The notes beneath the pieces were generated by a model. The model saw only the letters and a list, made by a program, of their open reading frames with translations. It did no database searches and was not told where the DNA came from. From assembly GCF_003287935.1 (NCBI RefSeq), contig NZ_CP030287.1, positions 496,001 through 560,000 of the forward strand: DNA of 64,000 nt, written 5' to 3'. Positions within the stretch are counted from its first letter, which is position 1, and each line of letters begins with the position of its first letter. The stretch comes from Streptomyces sp. ICC1 (GTDB lineage: Bacteria; Actinomycetota; Actinomycetes; Streptomycetales; Streptomycetaceae). The position numbers and the translations under genes were made by a program. Shown here one piece after another: positions 1-10,253 of the stretch.

Positions 1-390
1 TTCGGGGTCTTCGGCATCCCGTCGGTGGGACTGCTGCTGGGCGCGCTCGCCCTGTACTGGGGGATCAGCGCGCTGCGCGGGGCTCCGGCGGAGCCGTCCG
101 CCGGGGCCGGGCGCGAGGGCGCTGACGGCCCGGCGGCCGCCCCCGCCGCCGCCCAGGGCGGACTGGCGGCCCTGGGGGCCGCCGCCCGGCCCCAGCGGAC
201 GGCGGCGGTGAGCGGGCTGGTCACGGCGACGCTGGCGGTGCTGCTCGCGGTGTCCTCGTACGCGGTGCAGATCGCGTACAAGGACTTCTACGTCTGCACG
301 CAGGACGCCTTGACGAAGTCGGCGGAGCTGCAGTGCAACGACATGCTGCCGGACAACTTCATCGGCAAGATGCTCCAGGTCCAGCGCTAG
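1..390 (+). CDS. integral membrane protein, C-terminal part (5' end outside window)
   Basis: The reading frame is open from the first base, so the true start lies upstream of the window; a GTG at 25 is in frame but falls inside a membrane segment. Two hydrophobic segments are visible: one at the start (about residues 1-22 of the fragment) and one at about residues 70-90, joined by an Ala/Pro/Gly-rich linker. The C-terminal tail has two cysteines (VCTQD and LQCND) and acidic residues, probably extracytoplasmic. The overall plan resembles the small DUF4190-like membrane proteins common in Streptomyces. It converges on the next gene, and a shared hairpin lies between them. No function can be assigned. 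Confidence 0.7.
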   Translation, partial: FGVFGIPSVGLLLGALALYWGISALRGAPAEPSAGAGREGADGPAAAPAAAQGGLAALGAAARPQRTAAVSGLVTATLAVLLAVSSYAVQIAYKDFYVCTQDALTKSAELQCNDMLPDNFIGKMLQVQR

Positions 391-395
391 ACCGG

Positions 396-432
396 CTCTT
401 TCGGTCTTGTCGCCCGGCAAGATCCGAAAGAG
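396..432. terminator. bidirectional hairpin between convergent genes
   Basis: The arms are 396-409 (CTCTTTCGGTCTTG) and 418-432, the second being the reverse complement with one bulged T. The loop is 8 nt. It lies directly after the stop at 390 and just before the stop of the opposing gene at 438, so it can serve both strands. Confidence 0.75.
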
Positions 433-437
433 ACGGC

Positions 438-2168
438 CTAGACCGGCTGCGGGTCTTCCTCGACAGGGGCGGGCTCCGGCGCGGGTTTGCGGCGGGCCAG
501 TACGCGGGCGCCGGCCACGGGCGGGACCAGCGGGGCCGAGGGTGCCGCTACGGGCGCCCCGGCCGGCGGCGGCGGTGAGGGCGGCTCGGCGGGCAGCGCG
601 GGGAGCGGGATCGGGGTCAGGTCCAGCTTGAGGCCGGGCATCACCAGCACGGGCCGCTTCGGCGGCGCGGACGCGGGCGCCGCCGGCTCCGGGACCGGAC
701 CCGCCGGCGGACCCGGCACGGGCCCCGGCATCGGACCCGGCGGGGCCGTCAGAGGCCAGGGGGAACCCTTCGGAACCGCGGGCGGGGCCTGCTCCGGGGG
801 CTGGGCCGGCGTGGAGGAGAAGTCCGGGATCAGGGTCCCGGCCGCCCGGCGCAGGGCCGCCCAGCGGACCTCCCGTACGCCGCTGTCGTGCCAGCGGTCC
901 TCGCCCCCGGCGCCGGCCGCCCGGGCCAGGGCCCGCGCGGGGCGGTTGCGCCACCCGTGCAGGGCCACCGCCAGCGGGACCGCGAGCGCGAGCGTCCAGG
1001 CCAGGGCGGCTCCGCCCGCCTGCCACCACACGGGGCCGAAGGCGGCCAGTTCCCGGGAGCCCAGCGGCCCCGCCGAGGCCGCGGCGAGCCCGGCCGCGGC
1101 CAGGGCGCACACCACCGACCCCAGGGCCGCCGTGAGCGCGGTCTCCCCGTACGAGACCTCGCGCGCCCGGCGCACCGTGAACCAGCCCACCGTCAGCCCG
1201 GCCGCCACCGGAACCACGGCGACGGCCCAGGTCAGCGGCGTGCCGGGGCCGTCCGGGGGCAGGGCCGCGAGCAGCGGGAAACGCGGCAGCGCGGGCGAGC
1301 CGCCGAAGCCGAGCGGGGTCGCGGTGGCCCCGGTGCCCAGCGCGAAGCCGGGACCGAGGGTGTAGGCGGCGCCCCAGACGACCGCGTTCGGAACCAGCGT
1401 GAGGGCGAGCAGCAGCACCGCGAAGCGGCCCGACCAGCCGCCGGTCAGCGCCACGAAGGAGCCCTGCACCTCCGCCCCGTGCCAGGCCAGGGAGGCGCTG
1501 ACGACCAGGGCCCCGCCGCCGAGGAGGACCAGCACCCCGGCGGCGCCGGCGCGCAGCGCGAGCGCGTAGCGGGGGCGGGTGAGCCGGCCGGGCAACTGCC
1601 CCAGCGGGCGGCCCCGGGCCTCCCAGACCCCGCCCGCGGCGGCGAGGGCGGCGACCAGCGGCAGGTGCCAGGCCGCGCTGAGCGGGTCGGCGGGCATCGG
1701 CCCGGAGGCCGCGTACACGGTGGCCAGCGCGCCGACGCCGAGGTAGCCGCAGAGCACGGCGGAGAACACGACGCCGGCCGGCAGCGGCTCCGCGGCGCGC
1801 GGATCCTCCTCGATGGTGCTGCCGAGCCGGGCGGCGCGCCGGATGAGCAGCGCGGGCAGGGCGATGAGCAGCAGCGGGATCACGCCGACGGGTGCGGGCA
1901 CCCCGGAGAGGGTCTCGTAGCGGACCAGCTCGGTGCCGTGGGCGAGCAGCCAGAGGCCCGCGGCGAGGTGCAGGGCGCCGCCGGGGCCGCTGTCCGGGTA
2001 GGGGGAGCTGATCCACAGCACGATGACGAGCACGGCGAGGAAGCCGAGCCCCAGTCCTGCCGCGACGGCTCCTCCCGCGACGCAGGCGGCGGCCGCCGGC
2101 GAGCGGCGCCGGGCGGGGGCCCTTGGGGCCGTTGGCAACGGGGTCCCGCGTTCGGTCACTTGGGTCAC
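438..2168 (-). CDS. DUF6350-type polytopic membrane protein
   Basis: Large membrane protein of about 576 residues. It has many hydrophobic segments over roughly the first 420 residues, then a long Pro/Ala-rich cytoplasmic-type tail ending [11 protein letters not shown]. This layout matches the actinobacterial DUF6350 family, sometimes annotated as cell division protein PerM-like. I chose the GTG at 2168, giving VTQVTERGT, because that N-terminus resembles family members; a second GTG at 2159 is better spaced from a GGGGTGA and is equally possible. The longer open frame upstream (to 2294) would run into the divergent promoter region and start of the next gene, so I rejected it. No catalytic motif is visible. 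Family assignment rests on recalled similarity. Confidence 0.75.
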   Translation of the reverse strand: MTQVTERGTPLPTAPRAPARRRSPAAAACVAGGAVAAGLGLGFLAVLVIVLWISSPYPDSGPGGALHLAAGLWLLAHGTELVRYETLSGVPAPVGVIPLLLIALPALLIRRAARLGSTIEEDPRAAEPLPAGVVFSAVLCGYLGVGALATVYAASGPMPADPLSAAWHLPLVAALAAAGGVWEARGRPLGQLPGRLTRPRYALALRAGAAGVLVLLGGGALVVSASLAWHGAEVQGSFVALTGGWSGRFAVLLLALTLVPNAVVWGAAYTLGPGFALGTGATATPLGFGGSPALPRFPLLAALPPDGPGTPLTWAVAVVPVAAGLTVGWFTVRRAREVSYGETALTAALGSVVCALAAAGLAAASAGPLGSRELAAFGPVWWQAGGAALAWTLALAVPLAVALHGWRNRPARALARAAGAGGEDRWHDSGVREVRWAALRRAAGTLIPDFSSTPAQPPEQAPPAVPKGSPWPLTAPPGPMPGPVPGPPAGPVPEPAAPASAPPKRPVLVMPGLKLDLTPIPLPALPAEPPSPPPPAGAPVAAPSAPLVPPVAGARVLARRKPAPEPAPVEEDPQPV

Positions 2169-2287
2169 CCCGCCATGGTGCCAACGACACGCGCTATGGG
2201 CGGGTAACAGGCGAATGACCGTGGTGTCGCTCAATATACGTTTATGTACTTTTTCGCTCAGGGCGTCCGGGTCGCGGGGAGTGTGGC

Positions 2288-4168
2288 ATGACACAAAGCG
2301 TCACGGAGCTGGGCCTCCCCACCCCGAAGGAACGCCGGCGCCTGCGCGAAGCGGCCGAGCTGACCCACGACGAGGTCGCGGCGGCGGTGGGCGTCACACC
2401 GACCACGGTGCGCTCCTGGGAGACGGGCCGCACCGACCCCCGGGGCCGCAAGCGCGAGGCCTACGCGAAGCTGCTGGCCCGCCTCTCGGCTGCCGCCGGC
2501 CCGGAAGGGGGCGCGGACCCGGCGGACGGGGAAGCCGAAGCGGCAACCGGCCCGGACGGGGCGGTGGCAGACGCGGTGTCAGCCACCGGCACCCGGCCCG
2601 GACGGGACGGGGCGGCCGGATCGGCCGGATCTGACGGATCGGCCGGATCGGCCGAAGGCGCGTCGGTCGGCGGGGCCGGGGCCGCAACCGGCGCGCCCGG
2701 CCGGGTCCCAGACGTGACGTCAGAGCGGAGCGCCCCGTCCGGCACGGACACCGCCCTGGAGCCGGCCGACGCGGACACGGATGCCGAACCCGACGCCGAT
2801 GAGGTCGAGGCGGCCGGCGCGAACGAGGGCCGGTTCGGGCTGCGCCTGCGCGGTCTCGCGCGGCCCGTCGGGGCGCAGACCCGGCCCAAGCCCGCCGCCA
2901 AGCGCGCCGCGAAGCCCCCCGTCGGGGTCCTCCGCCACGAGGCCAAGGCCACGGTCATGGCCGCCGCGGGCAGCGGTGGCGGCCTCACCGCCCTCCGCCC
3001 CGGCGGTTCGATGCCCCCGGGCACGGACGCGGGTCCGGACACCGGCGCGGCGGGCACGGGCGCGGACGCGGCCCCGGGCCCGGACACCGGCGCGGGCCCG
3101 GACACCGGGACGGGCCCGGACACCGGCACGGGCACGGGCCCGGACACCGGGACGGGCCCGGACACCGGCACGGGCGCGGGGCCGGACCCCGGCACGGGCA
3201 CGGCCGAGGGCCCCGCCGCGGAGACCGATCCCGGTGCGGGGCCCGCCGGAAGCACCGGCATCGCCGCCGTCACCACCGCCGCCGGCGAGGGGCCGGAGGC
3301 CGGGGCCGGGCCGGACGGCACCGCGCCGGGCGCGGACGCCCGTACCGCCCCGCAGGACGGCGCGGTCGAGGCCTTCGACGCCCTCTACGCCCGCACCGCC
3401 CCCGCGCTGGCCCGCCAGGCCTACCTCCTCACGGGCCGCCGCGCCCTCGCCGAGGAGGCCGTCGAGCACGCCTTCCAGCAGGCCTGGGAGCGCTGGCCCG
3501 AGGTCGCCACCGACCCGGATCCGGTCGGCTGGGTGCGCGCGGCGGCGTACGAGTACGCGCTCTCCCCCTGGCACCGGTTCAGACGCGCCCACCGGCACGC
3601 CGACAAGCCCCCGGCCGACCCCGCCGATCGCGTCCTCCTGGACGCGATGCTCACGCTGCCTCCGGCCCACCGCCGCACGGTGCTCCTCTACGATGGCGTC
3701 GGCCTGGACCTCCCCGACACCGCCGCCGAGACCGAGGCCTCGACGCCCACCGCCGGCGGCCGGCTGGTCAACGCGCACGCCGACCTCGCCGACCGGATCC
3801 CCGAGCTGGCCGACGTCGCGCCCGAGAAGCAGTCCGCGCTGCTGCGCGAGCGGCTGGGCGGCCTGCAACCGCCCGGACGGCTGGAGCCGCGCGCGGCAGC
3901 CGTCGTACGGGCGGCCGGGGAGAACCGCAACCGGCTGTGGACCCGGGCGGTCATGGGGGTGACGGCGGTCATCGCCGCCGCCACGGCCTATACGGCGGTG
4001 ACCGCGCCGACCGAGTACGAGCCCCCGCGCGCGCCCGGCGCGAACGTGTCGGGCGTACCCCCGCACAGCGGACCGCAGCAGCTCAGCGACGAGGGCCGGC
4101 AGCTGCACGACAAGCTCGCCTCCGACCCCGCGGCCGGACCCGCCCGGGTCTCGCCCAAGCCGGAGTGA
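2288..4168 (+). CDS. XRE-type HTH / sigma-70 region-2-like / single-TM fusion protein
   Basis: 626 residues. ATG at 2288 follows GGGGAG by about 6 nt. Residues about 12-66 form an XRE helix-turn-helix ([21 protein letters not shown]). Residues about 75-355 are low-complexity Ala/Gly/Asp/Pro sequence with a PDTGTG repeat tract. Residues about 360-450 resemble ECF sigma region 2 ([20 protein letters not shown], then [16 protein letters not shown] and [11 protein letters not shown]). After a degenerate region-4-like stretch, one hydrophobic segment lies at about 556-577, followed by a short Pro-rich tail. The order suggests cytoplasmic DNA-binding parts tethered to the membrane, a possible membrane-bound regulator, but no promoter-reading region 4 is convincing. 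It is divergent from the DUF6350 gene across an unusually AT-rich stretch (about 2226-2262), the likely promoter area. Confidence 0.8.
   Translation: MTQSVTELGLPTPKERRRLREAAELTHDEVAAAVGVTPTTVRSWETGRTDPRGRKREAYAKLLARLSAAAGPEGGADPADGEAEAATGPDGAVADAVSATGTRPGRDGAAGSAGSDGSAGSAEGASVGGAGAATGAPGRVPDVTSERSAPSGTDTALEPADADTDAEPDADEVEAAGANEGRFGLRLRGLARPVGAQTRPKPAAKRAAKPPVGVLRHEAKATVMAAAGSGGGLTALRPGGSMPPGTDAGPDTGAAGTGADAAPGPDTGAGPDTGTGPDTGTGTGPDTGTGPDTGTGAGPDPGTGTAEGPAAETDPGAGPAGSTGIAAVTTAAGEGPEAGAGPDGTAPGADARTAPQDGAVEAFDALYARTAPALARQAYLLTGRRALAEEAVEHAFQQAWERWPEVATDPDPVGWVRAAAYEYALSPWHRFRRAHRHADKPPADPADRVLLDAMLTLPPAHRRTVLLYDGVGLDLPDTAAETEASTPTAGGRLVNAHADLADRIPELADVAPEKQSALLRERLGGLQPPGRLEPRAAAVVRAAGENRNRLWTRAVMGVTAVIAAATAYTAVTAPTEYEPPRAPGANVSGVPPHSGPQQLSDEGRQLHDKLASDPAAGPARVSPKPE
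3030..3202 (+). repeat. in-frame GPDTG/TG coding repeat tract
   Basis: Tandem 12- to 18-bp units encoding GPDTGTG or GPDTGAG are repeated about seven times inside the linker of the XRE/sigma-like gene. The tract is likely to vary in length by slippage. Confidence 0.8.
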
Positions 4169-4177
4169 GCGGGCACT

Positions 4178-4230
4178 GAGAACGGGCGTGGCCCGCACCC
4201 CTTCGCAGGGTGCGGGCCACGCCCGTTCTC
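4178..4230. terminator. 23-bp perfect inverted repeat between convergent genes
   Basis: Arms 4178-4200 and 4208-4230 are perfectly complementary around the 7-nt loop CTTCGCA. It lies between the stop of the XRE/sigma-like gene (4168) and that of sucD (4270), so it is a bidirectional terminator. Three copies of TACGCCG follow at about 4234-4254. Confidence 0.9.
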
Positions 4231-4269
4231 GCGTACGCCGTACGCCGTACGCCGTGGCGCACGAGGCGA

Positions 4270-5160
4270 CTACTGCGCGGCGCTGAGGATCTCGCGCGCC
4301 AGCTTCGCCGTCTCGGTCGGCGTCTTGCCGACCTTCACGCCCGCGGCCTCGAGGGCTTCCTTCTTGGCCTGTGCGGTGCCGGAAGAACCGGAGACGATGG
4401 CGCCTGCGTGGCCCATGGTCTTGCCCTCGGGGGCGGTGAAGCCCGCGACGTAGCCGACGACCGGCTTGGTGACGTGCTTGGCGATGTAGTCCGCCGCACG
4501 CTCCTCGGCGTCGCCGCCGATCTCGCCGATCATGACGATCAGGTCGGTGTCGGGGTCCGCCTCGAACGCCTCGAGGGCGTCGATGTGCGTGGTGCCGATG
4601 ACCGGGTCGCCACCGATGCCGACGGCGGAGGAGAAGCCGATGTCACGGAGCTCGTACATCATCTGGTAGGTCAGCGTGCCCGACTTGGACACGAGACCGA
4701 TGCGGCCGGGCTTGGTGATGTCGCCCGGGATGATGCCGGCGTTGGACTGGCCGGGGGTGATCAGACCCGGGCAGTTCGGGCCGATGATCCGCGTCTTGTT
4801 GCCCTTGGAGGTCGCGTACGACCAGAAGGCGGCGGAGTCGTGCACCGCGATGCCCTCGGTGATGACGACGGCCAGCGGGATCTCGGCGTCGATGGCCTCG
4901 ACGACCGCGGACTTGGCGAACGCCGGCGGGACGAAGAGGACGGAGACGTTGGCGCCCGTCTTCTCGATCGCCTCGGCGACGGAGCCGAAGACCGGGACCT
5001 CGGTGCCGTCGAAGTCGACGCTGGTGCCGGCCTTGCGCGGGTTCACGCCGCCGACGATGTTGGTGCCGTCAGCCAGCATCAGCTTGGTGTGCTTCATGCC
5101 CGTGGCACCGGTCATGCCCTGGACGATGACCTTGCTGTCCTTGTTGAGGAAGATAGCCAT
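4270..5160 (-). CDS. sucD: succinyl-CoA synthetase (ADP-forming) alpha subunit
   Basis: 296 residues, the usual length. SucD carries the CoA-binding Rossmann domain and the phosphohistidine of succinyl-CoA synthetase, which makes succinate and ATP from succinyl-CoA in the TCA cycle. The N-terminus ([21 protein letters not shown]) is the typical CoA-binding start. GHAGAIVSG places the catalytic histidine at about residue 251. The gene lies 21 bp downstream of sucC on the same strand and is surely co-transcribed with it. AGAGGT precedes the ATG. It ends at the strong shared terminator at 4178-4230. Confidence 0.97.
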   Translation of the reverse strand: MAIFLNKDSKVIVQGMTGATGMKHTKLMLADGTNIVGGVNPRKAGTSVDFDGTEVPVFGSVAEAIEKTGANVSVLFVPPAFAKSAVVEAIDAEIPLAVVITEGIAVHDSAAFWSYATSKGNKTRIIGPNCPGLITPGQSNAGIIPGDITKPGRIGLVSKSGTLTYQMMYELRDIGFSSAVGIGGDPVIGTTHIDALEAFEADPDTDLIVMIGEIGGDAEERAADYIAKHVTKPVVGYVAGFTAPEGKTMGHAGAIVSGSSGTAQAKKEALEAAGVKVGKTPTETAKLAREILSAAQ

Positions 5161-5181
5161 GTGAGTCTGTGACCTCTGCCC

Positions 5182-6360
5182 TTACTTCGCAGCCGCGAGC
5201 TCGGCGGCCTTGTCGGCCGCGCCGTCCATGGTGTCCACGCGCTGGACCAGCGGGTGGTTGGCGTCCGAGAGGATCTTGCGACCCAGCTCGGCGTTGTTGC
5301 CGTCGAGGCGGACGACGAGCGGCTTGGTGACCGCCTCGCCCTTGTCCTCGAGCAGCTGCAGCGCCTGGACGATGCCGTTGGCGACCTCGTCGCACGCGGT
5401 GATGCCGCCGAAGACGTTGACGAAGACGGACTTGACGTCCGGGTCGCCGAGGATGATCTCGAGACCGTTGGCCATGACGGCGGCGGAGGCGCCACCGCCG
5501 ATGTCCAGGAAGTTGGCGGGCTTGACGCCGCCGTGGTTCTCGCCGGCGTACGCGACGACGTCGAGGGTGCTCATGACGAGACCCGCGCCGTTGCCGATGA
5601 TGCCGACCTCGCCGTCGAGCTTCACGTAGTTGAGGTTCTTCGCCTTGGCGGCGGCCTCGAGCGGGTTCGCGGCCGCGTGGTCCACGAACGCCTCGTGGCC
5701 CGGCTGGCGGAACTCGGCGTTCTCGTCGAGCGAGACCTTGCCGTCGAGCGCGATGACGTCGCCGTTGGCGACCTTCGCGAGCGGGTTGACCTCGACGAGG
5801 AGCGCGTCCTCGGCGATGAAGGTCGCCCACAGGGTCACGAGGACCTCGGCGACCTTCTCGGCGACCTCGGCCGGGAACTGCGCCAGCGCGACGATCTCGC
5901 GGGCCTTCTCGATGGTCACGCCCTCGTTGGCGTTCACCGGGACCTTGGCGAGCTTCTCCGGGGTCTCCTCCGCGACCTGCTCGATGTCCATGCCGCCCGC
6001 GACCGAGGCCATGGCCAGGAAGGTGCGGTTGGTGCGGTCGAGGAGGTACGAGACGTAGTACTCCTCCAGGATCTCCGGAGCGGTCTCGGCGATCATCACC
6101 TTGTGGACCGTGTGGCCCTTGATGTCCATCCCGAGGATGTCCGTCGCACGGGCGACGGCCTCGTCCGGGGTGGCGGCGAGCTTGACGCCACCGGCCTTGC
6201 CGCGGCCTCCGACCTTCACCTGCGCCTTGACGACCGACTTGCCACCCATGCGCTCGGTGGCCTCGCGGGCTGCCTCAGGCGTGTCGATGACTTCACCGGC
6301 CAGCACCGGTACACCGTGCTTGGCGAAGAGGTCCCTCGCCTGGTACTCGAACAGGTCCAC
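5182..6360 (-). CDS. sucC: succinyl-CoA synthetase (ADP-forming) beta subunit
   Basis: 392 residues. The N-terminal ATP-grasp domain begins [19 protein letters not shown], and the [10 protein letters not shown] loop (about residues 51-60) is the nucleotide-binding element. The C-terminal domain contains NIFGGI-type sequence ([16 protein letters not shown]). Together with sucD it forms the complete enzyme. The start is GTG at 6360, preceded by AAGGGAC. Upstream are 321 bp of non-coding DNA that must hold the promoter. Confidence 0.97.
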   Translation of the reverse strand: MDLFEYQARDLFAKHGVPVLAGEVIDTPEAAREATERMGGKSVVKAQVKVGGRGKAGGVKLAATPDEAVARATDILGMDIKGHTVHKVMIAETAPEILEEYYVSYLLDRTNRTFLAMASVAGGMDIEQVAEETPEKLAKVPVNANEGVTIEKAREIVALAQFPAEVAEKVAEVLVTLWATFIAEDALLVEVNPLAKVANGDVIALDGKVSLDENAEFRQPGHEAFVDHAAANPLEAAAKAKNLNYVKLDGEVGIIGNGAGLVMSTLDVVAYAGENHGGVKPANFLDIGGGASAAVMANGLEIILGDPDVKSVFVNVFGGITACDEVANGIVQALQLLEDKGEAVTKPLVVRLDGNNAELGRKILSDANHPLVQRVDTMDGAADKAAELAAAK

Positions 6361-6681
6361 GCGCGTCCGTCCCTTGTCTTTTTTAAAGATTCGCAGTGAT
6401 TCGCGGTTGTCTGCTATCTGCGTGGGCGTGCCGCGGAGGGCAACGTGACGGCGCTGTCACAAGGAAGGCGCACACGGTGACCGTGGACGCGGCATGTCCG
6501 TCCCGCAGGTTATCCCCGTGGGACGTAGGTCCCTAAATCGCAGATCACACCTGAGCGGTGATACCTGTCACAGATCGCCTCACGGTTGAACTGCATCTTC
6601 GTGCGATCTGCCGATGGGCAGGCGCTCGTACGGGTCCCCGCGCGGCCGCCCGGGAGCGGGCTGCCGGGGCGGCCGGTCCGG
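6361..6681. other. intergenic region between the VWA operon and sucCD
   Basis: No gene is seen in these 321 bp. A hairpin with arms 6644-6651 (GGCCGCCC) and 6667-6674 just past the VWA stop is a plausible terminator of that operon. A 13-bp palindrome CACGGTGACCGTG at 6473-6485 and two CTGTCACA copies are possible operator elements for sucCD. A clear -10/-35 pair is not evident. Confidence 0.4.
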
Positions 6682-7848
6682 TCACGGGACGGGCAGCGGG
6701 CGCTTCTCCAGCGCCGCGGCCATGACCTCCGGGAACAGGTCGGGGGTGCACGCGAAGGCGGGGGCGCCGAGCGCGGCGAGGGCGGCGGCGTGTTCGCGGT
6801 CGTAAGCGGGGGCTCCCTCGTCGGACAGGGCGAGGAGGGTCACGAACTCCACCCCCGCGGCCTTCATCGCCGCGACCCGCTTCAGCATCTCGTCGCGTAT
6901 GCCGCCCTCATAGAGATCGCTGATGAGGACCACGACGGTGTCCGCGGGACGGGTGATCTTCGACTGGCAGTAGGCGAGCGCGCGGTTGATGTCCGTGCCG
7001 CCGCCGAGCTGGGTGCCGAAGAGCACGTCGACGGGGTCGTCGAGCTGGTCGGTCAGGTCCACGACGGCGGTGTCGAAGACGACCAGCCGGGTGGCGATCG
7101 ACCGCATCGAGGCGAGCACCGCCCCGAAGACGGAGGCGTAGACGACGGAGGCGGCCATCGAGCCCGACTGGTCGATGCACAGCACGACCTCCTTCTTCAC
7201 CGACCGGGCGGCGCGGCCGTAGCCGATCAGCCGCTCGGGGACGACGGTGCGGTACTCGGGGAGGTAGTTCTTCAGGTTGGCCCGGATGGTGCGGTCCCAG
7301 TCGATGTCCGCGTGCCGGGGCCGGCTGATCCGCGCGGACCGGTCGAGCGCGCCGGTGAGGGTGGCCCGCGTCTTGGCCGCGAGTCGCTTCTCCAACTGCT
7401 CGACCACCTTGCGGACCACCGCGCGGGCCGTCTCCCGGGTCGTCTCGGGCATCGCCTTGTTGAGCGAGAGCAGGGTGCCGACGAGGTGCACGTCCGGCTC
7501 GACGGCCTCCAGCATCTCCGGTTCCAGCAGCAGCGCGGACAGCCCCAGGCGCTGGATCGCGTCCCGCTGCATGACCTGCACCACGGAGGTGGGGAAGTAC
7601 GTCCGGATGTCCCCGAGCCAGCGCGCCACGTTCGGCGCGGAGCCGCCGAGCCCGGCCGACCGCTCCCCCTTCCGCTTGCGTCCGGCGCCGCCGTTGCCCC
7701 CGTACAGCGCCCCGAGCGCGGCGTCCATCCCGGCGTCCGCACCGGTCAGCGTGTACCCGGTCCCGTCCGCCTCGCCCCCGCCGAGCACCATCCGCCACCG
7801 CCGCAACCGCTCCTCGCCTACCACTGCCGCGCTCCCCGTCCCAGCCAT
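6682..7848 (-). CDS. VWA-domain protein partnered with MoxR ATPase
   Basis: 388 residues. The C-terminal half is a von Willebrand A domain with a complete metal-ion-dependent adhesion site: DQSGS (Asp226, Ser228, Ser230), Thr285 in GGGTDIN and Asp311 in LISDLYEGG. The N-terminal ~215 residues are helical and charged, as in CoxE/VWA partners of MoxR ATPases. No signal peptide is seen, so it should be cytoplasmic. ATG at 7848 follows GGGGAC. It is the last gene of the minus-strand operon, 77 bp after the DUF5682 gene; that gap holds a short GTTCTCTC-type repeat. In known MoxR/VWA pairs the VWA protein is the metal-binding adaptor for the AAA+ motor; the target here is unknown. Confidence 0.88.
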   Translation of the reverse strand: MAGTGSAAVVGEERLRRWRMVLGGGEADGTGYTLTGADAGMDAALGALYGGNGGAGRKRKGERSAGLGGSAPNVARWLGDIRTYFPTSVVQVMQRDAIQRLGLSALLLEPEMLEAVEPDVHLVGTLLSLNKAMPETTRETARAVVRKVVEQLEKRLAAKTRATLTGALDRSARISRPRHADIDWDRTIRANLKNYLPEYRTVVPERLIGYGRAARSVKKEVVLCIDQSGSMAASVVYASVFGAVLASMRSIATRLVVFDTAVVDLTDQLDDPVDVLFGTQLGGGTDINRALAYCQSKITRPADTVVVLISDLYEGGIRDEMLKRVAAMKAAGVEFVTLLALSDEGAPAYDREHAAALAALGAPAFACTPDLFPEVMAAALEKRPLPVP

Positions 7849-7925
7849 CTGCCCGTCCCCTTCTCTCGTTCTCTCGTTCTTTCGTTCTCCCGTCACGACC
7901 ACCACGCCGGCCCGCCCTGCCCCGG

Positions 7926-10253
7926 TCAGGCCGGAGCCGCCGCCAGGAGGAGCCGGACCAGGTCCACCACCGCGTCCGCGCGGACCGGGTCCAGATCGGG
8001 AGCGAAGCCCGCCGGAGCCGAACCGCCGCCCGCCCCGGCGGGGCCCGCCGCCGGGCCGCGCCGGACCAGCTCGCCCAGGGTCCGCTTCACGCCCGCCTCG
8101 TACGCCCCGAACGTGCGCCGCAGCAGCGGCAGTACGTCGACGAACGCCCGCTCCGGCACCGACACCAGCCAGGTGTCGATCAGCCCCAGCAGCCGGTCGT
8201 CGTGCACCAGCAGCGTGCCGCCGCCCGAGCCGCCGCCCGCGAAGCCCTCGATCCAGCCCGCCGCGTCGGCCGGGGCGGACGCCGGGGACAGCGACAGCCC
8301 CATCAGCCGGGCCGTCTCCTCGGGCGGCAGCCGCCCGTCGTCGAGCAGCAGCCGCGCCGCCCGGCCGCGGATCAGCCCGGGGACGGTGTCCCGTCCGGCC
8401 AGCGTCCGCAGGACCGCCGACCAGCGCTCCCGCAGGCCGCCCGGCTCCTCCTCCGAGCACAGGAGCCCGATGGCACCGTGCACCCCGTCCACCTGCCCCC
8501 GCAGCTCCGCCGCCGCGTCGGCGTCCAGCCCGGCCGCGCAGGCGGGCGGCAGCGCCACGCATATTCGCTCCGCGAGCCCGGCCGCGACCGTCCCCAGCGC
8601 CGCCGCGTCGGTGCCGCGCACGTCCCCGTACCGCAGCGAACGGGCCAGCGCGGGCAGGGCCTTCGCCAGGCCCGCCACGTCCGTGTCCAGGGCGGCCCGG
8701 TCGGCGAGGGCCCGCAGGACGGCCGGCAGGGCCTCGGAGAGCCCGGCCAGCAGGCAGTGCTCGGCCAGGGCGGTGATCTCGCCCAGCTCCCCGGCGGCCG
8801 CCGCGTCGGCCTCGGCCTTGGCGGTGGCCGCCCCGAGGACGGTGGTCCCCCAGATGCCGGCCTCGGCCACCCGCACCGCGAGCTCCGGCTCCCAGCGCAG
8901 GCGCCAGGTCTCCCGGAAGGTGCCCGTGCTCCCCCGCGAGGCCACCGGGACGCCCCAGCCGATGCCGAGCAGCCGCAGCCGGTGCAGCAGCAGGGACTTG
9001 GCCGTGTCGGTGTCCTTGCGCAGGTCGAGCTCGAGCTCGCGGTCCTGCGCTTCGGCCTTGAGGCGCAGCGAGCGCTGCAGGCGGTTCAGGTCGCGCTGGA
9101 GCGGTACGACGGGCGCCGCGTCCGGGACTTCGCCGAGCACGTCGCCGACGACGAGCCGGTCCTCGATGAGGGCGAGCGGTATGTCGGAGCCGTCGCACAT
9201 CACCGCCCGGACCGCTTCGAGGGTTTCCGTCAGGCCCGCCACGGGCCGGCCCCGCATCGCGGCCAGGGTGTCGGCGAGCCGGACCGCTTCGATGACGTGC
9301 GCCGGGGAGACCTGCCGGTCCTCCTCGCGCAGCAGGCCCGCGACCTTGGTCAGCCACCGCTCCACGGGCCGGTCCGGGGCGGTGAAGAGGTGCGCGTACC
9401 AGCCGGGTGAGGTGATGCCCGCGCCGTACCCGCCGGCCCGGGCCAGGCGCCGGTGGGTCCAGGGGACCCAGGTGGTCTCCACCTTGACCTTGGGCAGTCC
9501 GGTCAGCAGCGCCTTGTCCGCGGCGGCGGTGGTCTTCGCCCGCAGGGCCGGGACGTGCCAGGCCCCGCAGACGACGGCGTACGCCTCGCCGAACTCGCGG
9601 CGCGCGGCCCGCATCCGCTGCCGCATGTACGCCTCGCGAACCAGGTCCCGGTGGTGGCCGCCGTCCCCGTACTCCTCTCGCAGGGCGCCCATGGCCTCCC
9701 CGAGGGCCTCGAACACGCCCAGCGGGTCGGCGTCGGGACCGGCCGTGCCCCGGTGCTCCACGACGTCTTCCCACCAGCGCTCGGGGTCGTCGTACCCGGC
9801 GGTCTCGGCGAGCACCGCGAGGGGGTCCAGCCGGACGGGGTCGGACGCGCCGCCGTCCCCCTCCCCGTCCGCCGGCGCGGCCAGCGAGTGCGCGGCGGGG
9901 AGGTCGATGAACCGGACCGGCACGTCCCGCTCCTGCGCCCACCGGATGGCCGCCCACTCCGGGGAGAAGCCGGCCAACGGCCAGAAGGCGGCCCGGCCGG
10001 GATCGTCCGCGGCGTGCGCGAGCAGGGCGACGGGCGGCCGCATCCCGGGGGCGGCGGCCAGCGGCAGCAGGGCGTCCCCCTCGGGCGGCCCCTCGATGAG
10101 CACCGCCGCCGGCCGGCCCGCCTCGAGGGCGGCGCGCACCGCGCGGGCCGACCCCGGGCCGTGGTGCCGTACGCCCAGGAGCAGCGGCCCCCGCACCGCG
10201 GACCGCGGCGGGTCCTCGGCCTCCCGGGGGCCCTTCACGGTCGGCGTGCTCAC
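7926..10253 (-). CDS. DUF5682 family protein (MoxR/VWA-associated)
   Basis: 775 residues, soluble. The start is GTG at 10253, overlapping the stop of the upstream MoxR gene by 4 bp (GTGA), so the two are translationally coupled. The N-terminus carries GVRHHGPGSA (about residues 27-36) followed by VLIEGPPEGD, the signature I associate with DUF5682. The pattern of a Gly-x-x-His loop followed by a strand and an acidic residue recalls the ChaN/TraB-type (TIKI) fold, which is my inference. A cluster at about residues 205-235 (AYAVVCGAWHVPAL) supplies another conserved-looking Cys-x-x-x-His. The rest is Ala/Leu-rich helix. It occurs with MoxR and VWA genes here; biochemical role unknown. Confidence 0.8.
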   Translation of the reverse strand: MSTPTVKGPREAEDPPRSAVRGPLLLGVRHHGPGSARAVRAALEAGRPAAVLIEGPPEGDALLPLAAAPGMRPPVALLAHAADDPGRAAFWPLAGFSPEWAAIRWAQERDVPVRFIDLPAAHSLAAPADGEGDGGASDPVRLDPLAVLAETAGYDDPERWWEDVVEHRGTAGPDADPLGVFEALGEAMGALREEYGDGGHHRDLVREAYMRQRMRAARREFGEAYAVVCGAWHVPALRAKTTAAADKALLTGLPKVKVETTWVPWTHRRLARAGGYGAGITSPGWYAHLFTAPDRPVERWLTKVAGLLREEDRQVSPAHVIEAVRLADTLAAMRGRPVAGLTETLEAVRAVMCDGSDIPLALIEDRLVVGDVLGEVPDAAPVVPLQRDLNRLQRSLRLKAEAQDRELELDLRKDTDTAKSLLLHRLRLLGIGWGVPVASRGSTGTFRETWRLRWEPELAVRVAEAGIWGTTVLGAATAKAEADAAAAGELGEITALAEHCLLAGLSEALPAVLRALADRAALDTDVAGLAKALPALARSLRYGDVRGTDAAALGTVAAGLAERICVALPPACAAGLDADAAAELRGQVDGVHGAIGLLCSEEEPGGLRERWSAVLRTLAGRDTVPGLIRGRAARLLLDDGRLPPEETARLMGLSLSPASAPADAAGWIEGFAGGGSGGGTLLVHDDRLLGLIDTWLVSVPERAFVDVLPLLRRTFGAYEAGVKRTLGELVRRGPAAGPAGAGGGSAPAGFAPDLDPVRADAVVDLVRLLLAAAPA

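Noticed and set aside
4231..4257. Triple TACGCCG repeat beside the sucD terminator
   Set aside because: Too short and simple to be a meaningful element; noted in the terminator entry.
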